Shown here: piece by piece, positions 1 through 8,945 of the stretch
How positions within the stretch are numbered: position 1 is the first letter of the stretch
How the letters are laid out: each line of letters begins with the position of its first letter
NCBI GenBank assembly: GCA_002722295.1
Contig: PBLF01000018.1
Location: 62,001 to 126,000 of the forward strand
DNA length: 64,000 bases
DNA from: Stappia sp.
Lineage (GTDB): Bacteria > Pseudomonadota > Alphaproteobacteria > Rhizobiales > Stappiaceae
Direction: 5' to 3'
Notes under the pieces: model-generated
Databases searched by the model: none
The model's input: the letters and a program-made list of their open reading frames with translations, nothing else
What the model was told of the DNA's origin: nothing
Translations under genes and position numbers: made by a program

Positions 1-1
1 G

Positions 2-493
2 GAGACATGGCGCGAGATCGGCGTGAAGCTGTTTCCCAAGCCGAGCCAGCGCGACATCATCCGCGAGCGTGCCCTCGCGGGCACCCTTGTGATGGCGGTG
101 TGGTCCGGCTTCGAGAATGGCATTCCGACCTCGGAGATGCCGCCGGAGGACTTTGCTCCCGTGCGAAGCGACTTCCTGTCCTGGTCGGCCTGGGGCAACT
201 GGTACGAGACGGGCGGGCAGACCGGCGAGAAGCCCGACTGGGAGCCCGCCGAGCGGTTGACCGAACTCTATGACGCCTGGCTCGTTTCCGGGTCCGATGA
301 AGAGCGCACGGAGATCTGGCACGAGATGCTGCAGATCCATGCCGAGGAGACGATCCACATCGGTCTGGTTTCCGAGGTGCGGCAGCCGGTCGTCGTTCAG
401 GATCTCGGCAATGTTCCGGAAGTGGGGATCTACGGCTGGGATCCGGGTGCCCAGTTCGGCATCCACCGCATGGACGAATTCTACGTGAAGTGA
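2..493 (+). CDS. ABC transporter substrate-binding protein (family 5), C-terminal part
   Basis: The reading frame is open from the first bases of the window, so only the last 163 residues are seen and the true start lies to the left. It ends in a typical family-5 (oligopeptide/nickel/oligosaccharide) binding-protein tail, with an NGIPT stretch and a final GIYGWDPGAQFGIHRMDEFYVK-like segment rich in aromatic residues. Such proteins are periplasmic and deliver solute to a DppBC-type permease pair. Two permease genes of that class follow immediately, the first beginning about 40 bases downstream, so this is the first visible gene of that operon. The substrate cannot be told from the fragment. 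Confidence 0.85.
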   Translation, partial: ETWREIGVKLFPKPSQRDIIRERALAGTLVMAVWSGFENGIPTSEMPPEDFAPVRSDFLSWSAWGNWYETGGQTGEKPDWEPAERLTELYDAWLVSGSDEERTEIWHEMLQIHAEETIHIGLVSEVRQPVVVQDLGNVPEVGIYGWDPGAQFGIHRMDEFYVK

Positions 494-531
494 GTGTTGC
501 GCGGCAGTCGCCGCGTCTGGGGGATCGCTTG

Positions 532-1557
532 ATGCTTTGGTACATCCTGCGCCGGGTTCTGACGATGATCCCGACGCTGCTCGTCATAAGCTTTCTGACG
601 TTCATCATCATCGAGTTGCCGGCGGGCGACTACATCTCCAACCAGATCGCGGCCTTGCGCGCGGCGGGCGAGAGCGCGTCCATCGCCAAGCTCGAGTTCC
701 TGCGCGCGGAATATGCCCTCGACCGGCCGTTTCTGGAGCGGTACCTGATCTGGGTCGGCCTGTGGCCGGGGCCGCATGGTTTCGACGGGCTGGTGCAAGG
801 CAACTGGGGCTGGTCGTTCGAATATGAAAAGCCCGTCGCGGATGTGGTCGGGCCCACCCTGCCGCTGACCATCGTGCTCAACGTCGCGACGATCCTCTTC
901 GTCTACATCGTCTCGTTCCCCATCGGGATCTACTCGGCGACCCGCCAGTATTCCTGGGGCGATTACGGCTTCACCTTTCTCGGCTATATCGGCCTCGCCA
1001 CGCCGAACTTCCTGCTGGGGCTCATCCTGCTCTATTTCGCCAACCTGTGGTTCGGCCTCTCCATCGGCGGGCTGATGGACCCGCGATACATCGGAGAGCC
1101 CTGGAGTTCGGGCAAGGCTCTTTCGATCTTGGCGCATCTGATCGTGCCCACGATCGTCATCGGCACGGCCGGAACGGCCGCCATGATCCGCCGATTGCGG
1201 GCCAACCTGCTCGACGAGTTGCACAAGCAGTATGTCACCACGGCGCGTGCCAAGGGGATGCGGGAATCCAGCCTGCTCGTGAAGTATCCGCTGCGGATGG
1301 CGCTCAACCCCTTTATCGCCGACATCGGCAACCTGATCCCGGGTCTGGTGTCGGGCTCCGTCATCGTGTCGGTGGTGCTGAACCTGCCGACGGTGGGGCC
1401 GGTGCTGCTCAACGCGCTGCAGAGCCAGGACCAGTTCCTGGCCGGCTTCATCCTCCTGTTCGTGGCGGTGCTGACGCTGGTCGGCATGCTTGTGTCCGAC
1501 CTGCTGCTGGCCGTTCTGGATCCGCGCATCCGGCTTGGCGGGAGGGCCGCCACATGA
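532..1557 (+). CDS. ABC transporter permease, DppB/OppB type
   Basis: A 341-residue inner-membrane permease with an N-terminal hydrophobic helix (LWYILRRVLTMIPTLLVISF), the usual start of DppB/OppB proteins, and further helices across the protein. The EAA-type cytoplasmic loop reads roughly YVTTARAKGMRESSLLVKYPLRMALNP and contacts the ATPase. I chose the ATG at 532 because a GGGGGA ribosome-binding sequence lies just upstream and the protein then begins at the family norm. A GTG at 490 would add 14 residues and overlap the previous gene. The stop overlaps the next permease start by four bases (ATGA), indicating translational coupling. The ATPase genes are not in the window. Confidence 0.93.
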   Translation: MLWYILRRVLTMIPTLLVISFLTFIIIELPAGDYISNQIAALRAAGESASIAKLEFLRAEYALDRPFLERYLIWVGLWPGPHGFDGLVQGNWGWSFEYEKPVADVVGPTLPLTIVLNVATILFVYIVSFPIGIYSATRQYSWGDYGFTFLGYIGLATPNFLLGLILLYFANLWFGLSIGGLMDPRYIGEPWSSGKALSILAHLIVPTIVIGTAGTAAMIRRLRANLLDELHKQYVTTARAKGMRESSLLVKYPLRMALNPFIADIGNLIPGLVSGSVIVSVVLNLPTVGPVLLNALQSQDQFLAGFILLFVAVLTLVGMLVSDLLLAVLDPRIRLGGRAAT

Positions 1558-2726
1558 GCGTGAAGGAGACGACCCGCACCGGCAACGACCATTTCGTCGA
1601 CACCGAGCCGTTCAACCCGGCCGGCGCCGGGACCCTGACGCCAGAGCAGGAGCGCTACTTCCAGGCCTCCCAGTGGCAGATCATGTGGTGGAAGTTCCGC
1701 CGCCACCGTCTGGCCGTCTGGTCGGCAGTGATCCTGTTCCTGTTCTATCTCTGCGTTCCCTTCGCCGAGATCATCGCGCCCTATGCGCCCAACGAGCGCT
1801 CGAACGACCACCTCTATGCGCCGCCCCAGTCCATCCACCTGTTCCATGACGGCGCCTTCGTCGGGCCTTTCGTCTACGGGATGAAGGCGGACATCGATCT
1901 GGAAACCGTGCGCTGGGTCTACACCGAGGACCGGAACGACGTGCAGCCGCTGCGCTTCTTCTGTTCCGGCTCCGACTACGAGTTCTGGGGGCTCGTGGAA
2001 GGCAGCTTCCACCTCGTCTGTCCGGCAGAGGGGGGCTCGTTCTATCCGCTCGGCACGGACCGGCTGGGCCGGGACGTCCTCTCGGGGCTGGTCTACGGCG
2101 CGCGCCTGTCGCTCACCGTCGGTCTCATCGGTGTCACGATCTCCATCGTTCTCGGCCTTTTCCTGGGCGGCATCGCCGGATATTTCGGCGGGTTCATCGA
2201 TAGCCTGATCCAGCGCGTCATCGAGATCCTGCGTTCGCTTCCCGAGCTTCCGCTCTGGATGGCTCTGTCCGCCGCGCTGCCCGTCACCTGGGCACCGGTG
2301 TGGATCTATCTCGGCATCACCGTGATTCTGGGCCTGCTCGATTGGCCGGGCCTTGCCCGTGCGGTGCGCTCCAAGTTCATGGCGCTGCGCGAGGAGGAAT
2401 ACGCCAAGGCGGCCCTGCTGATGGGAGCCAAGCCTTCGCGCGTGATCGCAAAGCACCTGCTTCCCGGGTTCACGAGCCACATCATCGCCTCCGCCTCGCT
2501 TTCGATACCGGCGATGATTCTCGGCGAGACCGCGCTTTCCTACCTGAACCTCGGCCTGAGACGGCCGGCGGTCTCCTGGGGCGTGCTGCTCAACGAGGCG
2601 CAGGATATTTCCGTGGTGGTGGTCTATCCCTGGCTCATGGCGCCGGTGGTTCCCATCATCATCGTGGTGCTTGCGTTCAACTTCCTGGGAGACGGTTTGC
2701 GCGACGCCGCCGACCCGTATAAGTGA
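1554..2726 (+). CDS. ABC transporter permease, DppC/OppC type, with long periplasmic insert
   Basis: A 390-residue partner permease. It has a ~50-residue cytoplasmic N-terminus, a first membrane helix near residues 60-75, then an insert of about 90 residues before the conserved GTDRLGRDVLSGLVYGARLSL segment that begins the transmembrane core. The coupling loop is EEYAKAALLMGAKPSRVIAKHLLPG. The insert between helix 1 and the GTDxLGRD motif makes it longer than typical DppC (about 300 residues). It resembles the longer permeases of some oligosaccharide or alpha-galactoside importers, so sugar import is as plausible as peptide import. The start overlaps the upstream stop as ATGA. It is the last gene of its operon. 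Confidence 0.92.
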   Translation: MSVKETTRTGNDHFVDTEPFNPAGAGTLTPEQERYFQASQWQIMWWKFRRHRLAVWSAVILFLFYLCVPFAEIIAPYAPNERSNDHLYAPPQSIHLFHDGAFVGPFVYGMKADIDLETVRWVYTEDRNDVQPLRFFCSGSDYEFWGLVEGSFHLVCPAEGGSFYPLGTDRLGRDVLSGLVYGARLSLTVGLIGVTISIVLGLFLGGIAGYFGGFIDSLIQRVIEILRSLPELPLWMALSAALPVTWAPVWIYLGITVILGLLDWPGLARAVRSKFMALREEEYAKAALLMGAKPSRVIAKHLLPGFTSHIIASASLSIPAMILGETALSYLNLGLRRPAVSWGVLLNEAQDISVVVVYPWLMAPVVPIIIVVLAFNFLGDGLRDAADPYK

Positions 2727-2741
2727 GACGCTCAGAACGTG

Positions 2742-2764
2742 CGGCCGGGTGACACCGGCCGTTT
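2742..2764 (+). terminator. Possible terminator hairpin after the permease operon
   Basis: CGGCCGG (2742-2748) pairs with CCGGCCG (2755-2761) across a six-base loop, followed only by a short T run (GTTTC). The position, 16 bases past the permease stop, fits a transcription end, but the weak T tract keeps confidence modest. Confidence 0.4.
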
Positions 2765-2826
2765 CGCGCCTCCCGGCCGGTGATGCGCGATGATTTCCCA
2801 AAAACGACCGGCATGCGGAGACTTTC

Positions 2827-3417
2827 ATGGCGAAGAATGCGACGACCGCGGACGGCTGGGACGAGGAATACCGGCGCGGGCGCTGGTCCTTCCTGCGTGA
2901 CCTTCCCGAAAGCGGGCGCTACGGCATCATCGGCATGTGGCTCTCGCTCAACGGCGCGCTCGACAGTGTCCTCGACATCGGTTGCGGCGAGGGGCTGCTC
3001 TATGAGCGGCTCGCCCCGATGGGCGTCGGCCGCTACGTGGGCATCGACCTTGCGCCGGCTGCGCTCGGCATTGCCAATGTCGATGCGGACAAGGCCTCGT
3101 TGCGCGCGGCCGACCTGCATACGTTCACGCCGGAGCCCGGCGAGGCGTTCAAGGCGGTGGTCTTCAACGAGGTGCTGCATTTCTCGGAGGACCCTGCGGC
3201 GGCGGTCGCCCGCTACGTGCCGTTCCTGGAGCCGGGCGGAGTGATCGCCATCTCCATGTATTCGCCCAAGCGGCCCGAGTCGGGCGCCAATCGCCTGATC
3301 GCGCGCCTGTGGGAGGCGACCGACGGCGACGAGTGGGAGGTTCTGGACGATTGCCGGCTGACGTCGGATTCGAAGAACGTCACCTGGCGCCTGCGTCTCA
3401 TCCGCCCCAAGGGCTGA
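2827..3417 (+). CDS. Class I SAM-dependent methyltransferase
   Basis: 196 residues with the Rossmann SAM-binding core: LDIGCGEGLLYERL (motif I, about residues 48-61), the acidic YVGIDLAPAAL (motif II), and AADLHTF and VVFNEVLHF further on. This is the size and pattern of the small Methyltransf_11/25-like enzymes. The methyl acceptor is unknown. It lies convergent (three bases apart) with a minus-strand glycosyltransferase/deacetylase operon, so a sugar or glycan acceptor is an inference from context only. Start ATG at 2827 has GGAG nine bases upstream. Confidence 0.85.
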   Translation: MAKNATTADGWDEEYRRGRWSFLRDLPESGRYGIIGMWLSLNGALDSVLDIGCGEGLLYERLAPMGVGRYVGIDLAPAALGIANVDADKASLRAADLHTFTPEPGEAFKAVVFNEVLHFSEDPAAAVARYVPFLEPGGVIAISMYSPKRPESGANRLIARLWEATDGDEWEVLDDCRLTSDSKNVTWRLRLIRPKG

Positions 3418-3420
3418 GGG

Positions 3421-4185
3421 TCAGCCCGCCAGAAGATCCCGTATCCGGGCGAAGCGCGCGCCCGGATGCGCCTTCATGACGGCCAGTGTCCGGTCGAGAA
3501 ACTCGAAACTTGCGTCATCCTGCGCCAGATGGTGCGAGAGAAGTCCCAGCGGTTCGTCCGGGTTGGTGCGGCGCCTTGCAAGCTGGTAGTCGAAGCGCAA
3601 GGCTGCCTGGGGCCACCCGATGAAGCGGCGGTCCTTCTTCCACTTGATCATGTCGATGTGGGTCTGCACGTGACGCCGGTCGCGCGGGTGAAACTGCGTG
3701 AAGGTTGAAACGCCCGACAGGCCCGCCTCCGCCAGGCGGGCCGTGATCGCGGTCGTGATCCGGTTCCATGGCGGCACCATCACGGGCACGAACTTCTCCG
3801 CATAGAGCGCCTTGAGCCGCGCGTTCCCTTGCGCGAGTTCGCCGATGGCCTCGTCCACATCGCGGGCCCGGCCGAACTCGGCCGCCTTCTCCCCCCTGGC
3901 CTTGTCCTGGTAGTTGCGGTGCCGGTAGCCGTGTTGAAGCACGCTCACGAAGGGCTCCGCCGCGATGCGCTCGGCGAGGGCCTGCGTTGCGTCGTGCGGG
4001 ATGACGGCGAGCGCCACCTCGCAGCCGTGGGCGTTGGCGATGCCGATCAGCCGCTCAAGGGGCGCGCTCGGCTCGATGGCGTCGTCGTCACGCCACCACA
4101 CCGGAATGCTTCGGCCGCGCTCCGCGAACCAGTCGAGATGCCGGAGCAGTCCGTCGCGAAAGACCTCGAAGCCGGTATCGCTCAT
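3421..4185 (-). CDS. Polysaccharide deacetylase-like protein
   Basis: 254 residues with features of the NodB/polysaccharide-deacetylase (CE4-like) barrel. There is a WWRDDDA acidic motif near residue 30, a possible metal pair HGYRH near residue 85 in place of the classical HxxxH, and a VPPWNRI motif near 140 matching the substrate-groove PPxxR segment. No signal peptide is visible, so it probably acts in the cytoplasm, unlike most secreted deacetylases. It is the last gene of a five-gene minus-strand operon and overlaps the upstream glycosyltransferase by four bases. Removal of an acyl group from a nucleotide-linked or lipid-linked glycan is a reasonable inference. The substrate is not determinable here. 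Confidence 0.8.
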   Translation of the reverse strand: MSDTGFEVFRDGLLRHLDWFAERGRSIPVWWRDDDAIEPSAPLERLIGIANAHGCEVALAVIPHDATQALAERIAAEPFVSVLQHGYRHRNYQDKARGEKAAEFGRARDVDEAIGELAQGNARLKALYAEKFVPVMVPPWNRITTAITARLAEAGLSGVSTFTQFHPRDRRHVQTHIDMIKWKKDRRFIGWPQAALRFDYQLARRRTNPDEPLGLLSHHLAQDDASFEFLDRTLAVMKAHPGARFARIRDLLAG

Positions 4186-5342
4186 GCCGCGCGCTCCGCG
4201 AGTGCGCCGGCGAGGATCGAGGCCGCCGACTCTGCGCCGCCGAGCCGCACTGAAAAGCCCGACGGTCTTGGTGCTGAAAGGGCCTCGTCCACCGCGCGCG
4301 CGAGATCTTTTGCCGTGAGCCCCGCTTCCGGAACGCTGACCGCGCGTCCGTGGCGCACCAGGGCCTCGGCGCGCTGCGCCTGTTCCGTTTCCTTGATCTG
4401 GGCGAAAGGCACCAGGACGCTGGGCACGCCCGCGCGCAGCACGTCGAGCACCGTGTTGTAGCCCGCCTGGCTCACGGAACAGCGCGCCCGCGCAAGGAGC
4501 GAGGGAAAGTCCGCCCTTGCGCGCTCGACGACGAGGCCGTCCCCGGCGCCGCTGGAAAGGTCCGCGAAGGTTGCCGCGTCGATGTCATGACCGGCGAGGA
4601 GACGCCAGCGGCAGGTGTTCGCGGTCCCGCTCAGCGCCCGTGCCGCCATGGCGGTGCGCAGCAGTTCCACGCCCACGGCGCCGCCGCCGCAGGACACGAT
4701 CACCTCGTCTTCGCCGTCGCCTTCGGGCGCCTCCGGCCGGGTGCCGGCGGTGTCCACGAAGCCCGTGTAGGCGATCAGGTGCGCGATCCGGTCCGTGAAG
4801 GGGAAACTGTCCTCGAGGCGAATGAAGTCGGGATCCGCGTGGACCAGAACGAGGTCATAGGCCGCTTCCGCCCGCGCCGCCATTTCCTCTTCCTTCCAGG
4901 CCTCCTGCTTGCGCACAAGGATGTCGCGCACCGATGCGGCGATGACCGGGCGCCTTTCCCGGGCCCGGGCCGCGGCGACAAGCGGTTCCATCTCGAAGGC
5001 AAAGGGCCGGCGTCCGAACGGCCAGGTTTCGGTCAGCAGCAGATCGAAGTCTCGGGCGGAGAAGGCGGAAAGCGTCGCCTCCATGCGTACCGCCTTCCAG
5101 GCATCGTCGATCTCGCGTCCTTCCGGGGTGATGAAGCTCTTGAAGCGCGCATCCCGCGCCCGCACCGGCGGCAGTTCCACGAGGGTGATGCCGTCGAGAT
5201 CGGCAAGCGGAGGCGGGGTGTTTCCCGTTGCCAGCGTCACGTCGATGCCCTTGGCCGCCAGCGCCCGACCGATCGCGAGCGCGCGTGAGAAGTGGCCCGT
5301 GCCGAGCAGGTGCTGGACGTGAATGAAGGCGGATCGTGTCAT
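4182..5342 (-). CDS. MurG-like (GT28-type) glycosyltransferase
   Basis: 386 residues, GT-B fold. The N-terminal domain begins AFIHVQHLLGTGHFSRAL, where GTGH is the acceptor-side glycine loop. The C-terminal domain has VSCGGGAVGVELL and then SQAGYNTVLDVLRAGVPSVLVPF, a signature of MurG/GT28 nucleotide-sugar binding. It is soluble or peripheral, with no membrane helix. It lies between a GT4 protein (four-base gap upstream) and a deacetylase-like gene (four-base overlap downstream), so these are co-expressed. This is not murG of the division cluster, since no peptidoglycan genes are nearby. Donor and acceptor are unknown. Confidence 0.85.
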   Translation of the reverse strand: MTRSAFIHVQHLLGTGHFSRALAIGRALAAKGIDVTLATGNTPPPLADLDGITLVELPPVRARDARFKSFITPEGREIDDAWKAVRMEATLSAFSARDFDLLLTETWPFGRRPFAFEMEPLVAAARARERRPVIAASVRDILVRKQEAWKEEEMAARAEAAYDLVLVHADPDFIRLEDSFPFTDRIAHLIAYTGFVDTAGTRPEAPEGDGEDEVIVSCGGGAVGVELLRTAMAARALSGTANTCRWRLLAGHDIDAATFADLSSGAGDGLVVERARADFPSLLARARCSVSQAGYNTVLDVLRAGVPSVLVPFAQIKETEQAQRAEALVRHGRAVSVPEAGLTAKDLARAVDEALSAPRPSGFSVRLGGAESAASILAGALAERAA

Positions 5343-5346
5343 GCTC

Positions 5347-6462
5347 TCACTGCCTGGCGGTGCTTGCGTGATGGCGCAGGGCGCCGTGAAGGAAGGCGTC
5401 TAGCCGGGCGGCGCCGGCGCCCAGCGTATGCCGCTCCCGGATATGGGCGCGCGCGGCTTCGCCCATCGTCGATACACGGGCGGGATCGGCGAGAAGCCGT
5501 GACAGGTTCGCCGCGAGCGCGGGAGCGTCGCCCTCCGGCGACAGCAGCGCGCTTTTGCCCTCCGCCACGATGTCGGGCACCCCGAAAGTGGCGCCCCCGA
5601 CAACACCGAGCCCGGCTGCCTGCGCTTCAAGGAACACGAAACCGAAGGCCTCGCGCACGGCGGGCCAGACGAGCAGGTCATGGGCGGCGTAAAGCCGTGC
5701 CATGTCGGACGCGGCAACTTCTCCGGCAAGGATGACGGGAAGTCCGTGCATGAGCGAGGCCACGTCGTCCCGGCACGGGCCGTCGCCCGCGATGGTCAGA
5801 TGGTAGGTGGCGGGGGCGAGGCCGCGCAGAGCCTCGGCCAGAACCCGGTAGGAGGCGAGCTTGGCGCCCTCGCGCATCATGCCGACGGCGAGCAGCCGCA
5901 AGGGCGCGCGGGGGGCGGCCCGTTGGTGCGGCATGGCCAGAAACGGCGCCGCGTCCAGAAAGGGGGCGAGAAGCTGAAGCCGGTCTTGCGGCACCACGTC
6001 GGCCAGGCATTCGTGGTCCGCCCGGTGCAGGGCGGCGACCCTGTCGGCGCGGGCAAGCGCCATGTCGGCGGCCGCGAAGCCATGGGCCCATTCGCCGGTC
6101 CGGCGCTTGGGCGCGCGACTTGCCTCGACCACCGCGTAAGCGGTGGCGAAGCGATCGGCGAGCGCCGGGCCGATCCAGTCCGGAGCCTTGTGATAAAGGT
6201 GATAGGTCAGGAAAACATCGGGGCGGTAGCCCTCGCGCGCCCAGTCGTCGCCGATGCGGCGAGCTTCTGCCCGCGCGTCGGCTTCGATCCGGTTCTGCCG
6301 CGATACGCCGCCCTCGCGGGACCAGGAGCGGAACCGGGTCGCGATCCGCACCTCGTGTCCGGCAAGTTCGAGCGCGCGCACCAGAAGCCGGCCCATGGTC
6401 CGGTCGCCGGAGGGAACCGGATCGTCCAGCGGTTTCATCGGGGCGGTAAAGGCGATGCGCAT
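5347..6462 (-). CDS. Glycosyltransferase family 4
   Basis: 371 residues starting MRIAFTAPMKPLDDPVPSGDRTMGRLLVRALELAGHEV, the typical GT4 N-terminal pattern. The C-terminal domain shows LTIAGDGPC and REAFGFVFLEAQAAGLGVVGG, i.e. the E-x7-E motif of retaining GT-B enzymes. The frame is open further upstream, to 6696, but that would overlap the neighbouring gene by more than 200 bases. The ATG at 6462 gives a standard N-terminus, seven bases after the upstream stop. It is part of the minus-strand glycosyltransferase operon. Donor sugar unknown. Confidence 0.88.
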   Translation of the reverse strand: MRIAFTAPMKPLDDPVPSGDRTMGRLLVRALELAGHEVRIATRFRSWSREGGVSRQNRIEADARAEARRIGDDWAREGYRPDVFLTYHLYHKAPDWIGPALADRFATAYAVVEASRAPKRRTGEWAHGFAAADMALARADRVAALHRADHECLADVVPQDRLQLLAPFLDAAPFLAMPHQRAAPRAPLRLLAVGMMREGAKLASYRVLAEALRGLAPATYHLTIAGDGPCRDDVASLMHGLPVILAGEVAASDMARLYAAHDLLVWPAVREAFGFVFLEAQAAGLGVVGGATFGVPDIVAEGKSALLSPEGDAPALAANLSRLLADPARVSTMGEAARAHIRERHTLGAGAARLDAFLHGALRHHASTARQ

Positions 6463-6469
6463 GACCTGT

Positions 6470-7693
6470 TCAGAGCACGGCCTTGAAGCGCTCTGCAAGC
6501 ATGTCGAGCCCCGGGTCCGCGGAAAAACGGGTACGCACGTCCTCTTCCGCGGCAAGCCCGAGGCGCTCCCGCAAGGCCGGGTCCCGTGCGAGACGTTCGA
6601 TGGCCTCCGCAAGCGAGCGGGGATCTTCCGGCGGCACCAGAACACCCGTCTCTCCGTCCCGGACCAGTTCGGGGATCGCCGAGACATTGGTTGCAAGACA
6701 GCAGACCCCCATCGCCGCCGCTTCCATCAAAACGTTGGGGAGCCCGTCGCGGTCGCCCGAACGCGCGACCTTGGATGCCAGCACGAAGAGGTCCGCGCGG
6801 CGTGCCGCCGCGATCACGTCCTCGCGCGGGCGCGCGCCCTGCCAGCTTATGCGCGCGCCGATGCCAAGCCGCTCGGCATGTGCCTTGAGGTCCTCGGCCT
6901 TTTCACCGCCGCCGATGTGCTCGAAGCGCCAGTCGAGGTTGGCGGGCAGGCGGGCAAGGGCCTCCAGCAGGTCGTCGTAGCCCTTCTTCTCCACGGCACG
7001 CCCCACGGACAGCAGCCGCACGGGCCCGCCGGCGCCACCGTCGGCGGCACGCTTGCCCGGTGTCCGGCGTGGAAAGGGCGAGAAATCGAGGCCGTGATAG
7101 ACCAGATCGATCTTTTCCGGCCGCGCGCAAAGCCCGCGCAAGTGGTCTAGATTGACCTTCGTGCAGGTCACGCCCCAGGCCGCATCGTCGAGCTTCACTC
7201 GCAGGTCCCACTCCGGACTTGTCCAGATGTCCTTGGCATGGGCGGAAAACGACCACTTGCGGCCCGACAGGTGGGCCGCATAGCGCGCGACCGAGCAGGG
7301 CGTGTGCAGATAGTGGGTGTGGATCCACGTCACGTCTTCGGGCAGTTCACGGGCGAACACGCAGGCCTGTCCCCAGCGCCGCTGGCGGTTCGCGTTCGGT
7401 TCATGCGCGAAGTCGGCTTCGTAGAGCGCGCGGGCGGCTGCGTATGTCGGCTGCTTCTCCGCCCATCTGCGGGCGCGGGCGACGCGCGCCGGATCATCCT
7501 TGATGTACTCCGGCAGATACAGAACGTCCGAGGTGATCTGCCGGTGCACCGCGTGGATGAACGGGTCGTACGGCCTTCTCAGGGCGACGATGAGCTGTCC
7601 GATGCCGCGCTGCTGGAGGCCGAACATTTCCTGCGCGATGAAGGTTTCGGACAGGCGCGGATAGCCTTTGACGACGACGGCGATGCGGGACAT
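6470..7693 (-). CDS. Glycosyltransferase family 4, colanic-acid/exopolysaccharide type
   Basis: 407 residues: MSRIAVVVKGYPRLSETFIAQEM at the N-terminus, a pattern shared with WcaL/ExoL-like transferases, and GLPNVLMEAAAMGVCCLATNVSAIPELVRDGETGVLVPPED near residues 315-355 with the E-x7-E nucleotide-sugar site. WSFSAHAKDIW near residue 145 is typical of this subfamily. It is cytoplasmic. It is the second gene of the operon, 31 bases after the first. It likely adds one sugar to a glycan being assembled; sugar specificity cannot be read from sequence alone. Confidence 0.88.
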   Translation of the reverse strand: MSRIAVVVKGYPRLSETFIAQEMFGLQQRGIGQLIVALRRPYDPFIHAVHRQITSDVLYLPEYIKDDPARVARARRWAEKQPTYAAARALYEADFAHEPNANRQRRWGQACVFARELPEDVTWIHTHYLHTPCSVARYAAHLSGRKWSFSAHAKDIWTSPEWDLRVKLDDAAWGVTCTKVNLDHLRGLCARPEKIDLVYHGLDFSPFPRRTPGKRAADGGAGGPVRLLSVGRAVEKKGYDDLLEALARLPANLDWRFEHIGGGEKAEDLKAHAERLGIGARISWQGARPREDVIAAARRADLFVLASKVARSGDRDGLPNVLMEAAAMGVCCLATNVSAIPELVRDGETGVLVPPEDPRSLAEAIERLARDPALRERLGLAAEEDVRTRFSADPGLDMLAERFKAVL

Positions 7694-7724
7694 TCAAGAT
7701 TTCCGGTAAGGGGACGGACGTCCC

Positions 7725-8945
7725 TCAGTAGGCGGGGACCATGCGCGGCGCCGCGCGCACCGTGCGGGATTCCAGAATGGTCTCGACACGGTCGCCGATG
7801 ACGGTCAGTCCGCCCAGCAGGTTGTCGACACCGGCCTTGGAGGGCGGCGCGAGGAAGGGCAGTTCCTCCAGTGCGTCGATCATCTTGTCCACGTCCGGAT
7901 ATTCGTCGATCGGCAACACCTTGAGCAGGCCGATATCCTCGGCCCGGGTCGCGCGGATCGACTGTTCGCGACGCGGCACCACGCGCGGCACGAGCAGCGT
8001 CGGCTTGTCGAAGGAGAGGATCTCGCAGAACGTGTTGTAGCCGCCCATGCCGACGATGGCCCGCGCGCCCGCCATGTAGGGCTCGATGGTGGGCAGGAAG
8101 CGCAGGATGTGGACGTCGCGCAGCGTGTCCGCGCGCGCCTGGAACTCCGCCACCGCCGAGGCCGGCATGAAGGGGCCGAGCACGATGAGGGCGGGAAACA
8201 GCGGGCGCGTGCGCGATTCGTAGGCGCGCATCACCCAGTCGACCATCTCCACCCCGTCGCCGCCGCCGCCGGGCGTGACGAGAATGTAGGGCTCGTCGTC
8301 GAAGGGCAGGGGCTCGGTGATGCGGGCATCCGCCGGGATCGTGCGGCGCAGGTAACCGGTGTTCATCGCCTTCTTGTGGACGGAGGCCGGCAGGCCCATG
8401 CCCTCGAGCGGGTTGTGAAGGTCGGGCGGGCCGTAGATCCAGATCTCGTCGTAGAGTTTCTCCAGCGCCGGATCGACACCCTTGCGGGTCCATTCCTCGC
8501 GCAGCACCGCCGGATCGTCCATGACGTCGCGCAGGCCCAGAACGAGGCGGGTGTTGCCCTGCTTCTTGAGCATTTCCAGCGTGCCGAGGATCTCGCCGCG
8601 CAGGCCGAGCGGTTCCTTGTCCACGATCAGGATGTCGGGGTCGAACACCTTGGCCGTATGCTCGATGATCGAGGATCGGATGGCCAGGATGTGCTCGATG
8701 TTGAGCGACAGCGACAGGGGGGTGTATTCGCCGTTCCGAAGCTTTATGACGCCTGGGATGCGCACGAAATCGACGCGGGAGCGAAATTCGAAGCTGCCGA
8801 TGATCGGCGATCCGGACAGGATCAGCACCGAGAGGTCCTGAAAGCGTCGCGCCAGCGCGTGGGCGATGGTGCTGCAGCGCCGCAGGTGGCCGAGGCCGAA
8901 GGAATCGTGACTGTAGATAAGGATCTTCGGCGAGCTGGTGCTCAT
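7725..8945 (-). CDS. MurG-like (GT28-type) glycosyltransferase, first gene of operon
   Basis: 406 residues, starting MSTSSPKILIYSHDSFGLGHLRRCSTIAHAL with the GLGH acceptor loop, and ending with a VTPGGGGDG segment and IVGMGGYNTFCEILSFDKPTLLVPR, the GT28-like donor-binding signature. ATG at 8945 gives this family N-terminus; an in-frame start at 8993 would add 16 unrelated residues. It is a distant paralogue of the gene at 4182-5342, so the operon carries two MurG-like and two GT4 enzymes. The promoter must lie in the 618-base gap to the right. Confidence 0.85.
   Translation of the reverse strand: MSTSSPKILIYSHDSFGLGHLRRCSTIAHALARRFQDLSVLILSGSPIIGSFEFRSRVDFVRIPGVIKLRNGEYTPLSLSLNIEHILAIRSSIIEHTAKVFDPDILIVDKEPLGLRGEILGTLEMLKKQGNTRLVLGLRDVMDDPAVLREEWTRKGVDPALEKLYDEIWIYGPPDLHNPLEGMGLPASVHKKAMNTGYLRRTIPADARITEPLPFDDEPYILVTPGGGGDGVEMVDWVMRAYESRTRPLFPALIVLGPFMPASAVAEFQARADTLRDVHILRFLPTIEPYMAGARAIVGMGGYNTFCEILSFDKPTLLVPRVVPRREQSIRATRAEDIGLLKVLPIDEYPDVDKMIDALEELPFLAPPSKAGVDNLLGGLTVIGDRVETILESRTVRAAPRMVPAY

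Noticed and set aside
1032-2828. 598-codon minus-strand frame across the two permeases
   Set aside because: Antisense to two well-supported membrane proteins; no start signal and low-complexity translation.
4182-5342. Peptidoglycan MurG
   Set aside because: The GT28 motifs are present but no division or murein genes surround it, and a second similar gene lies in the same operon.
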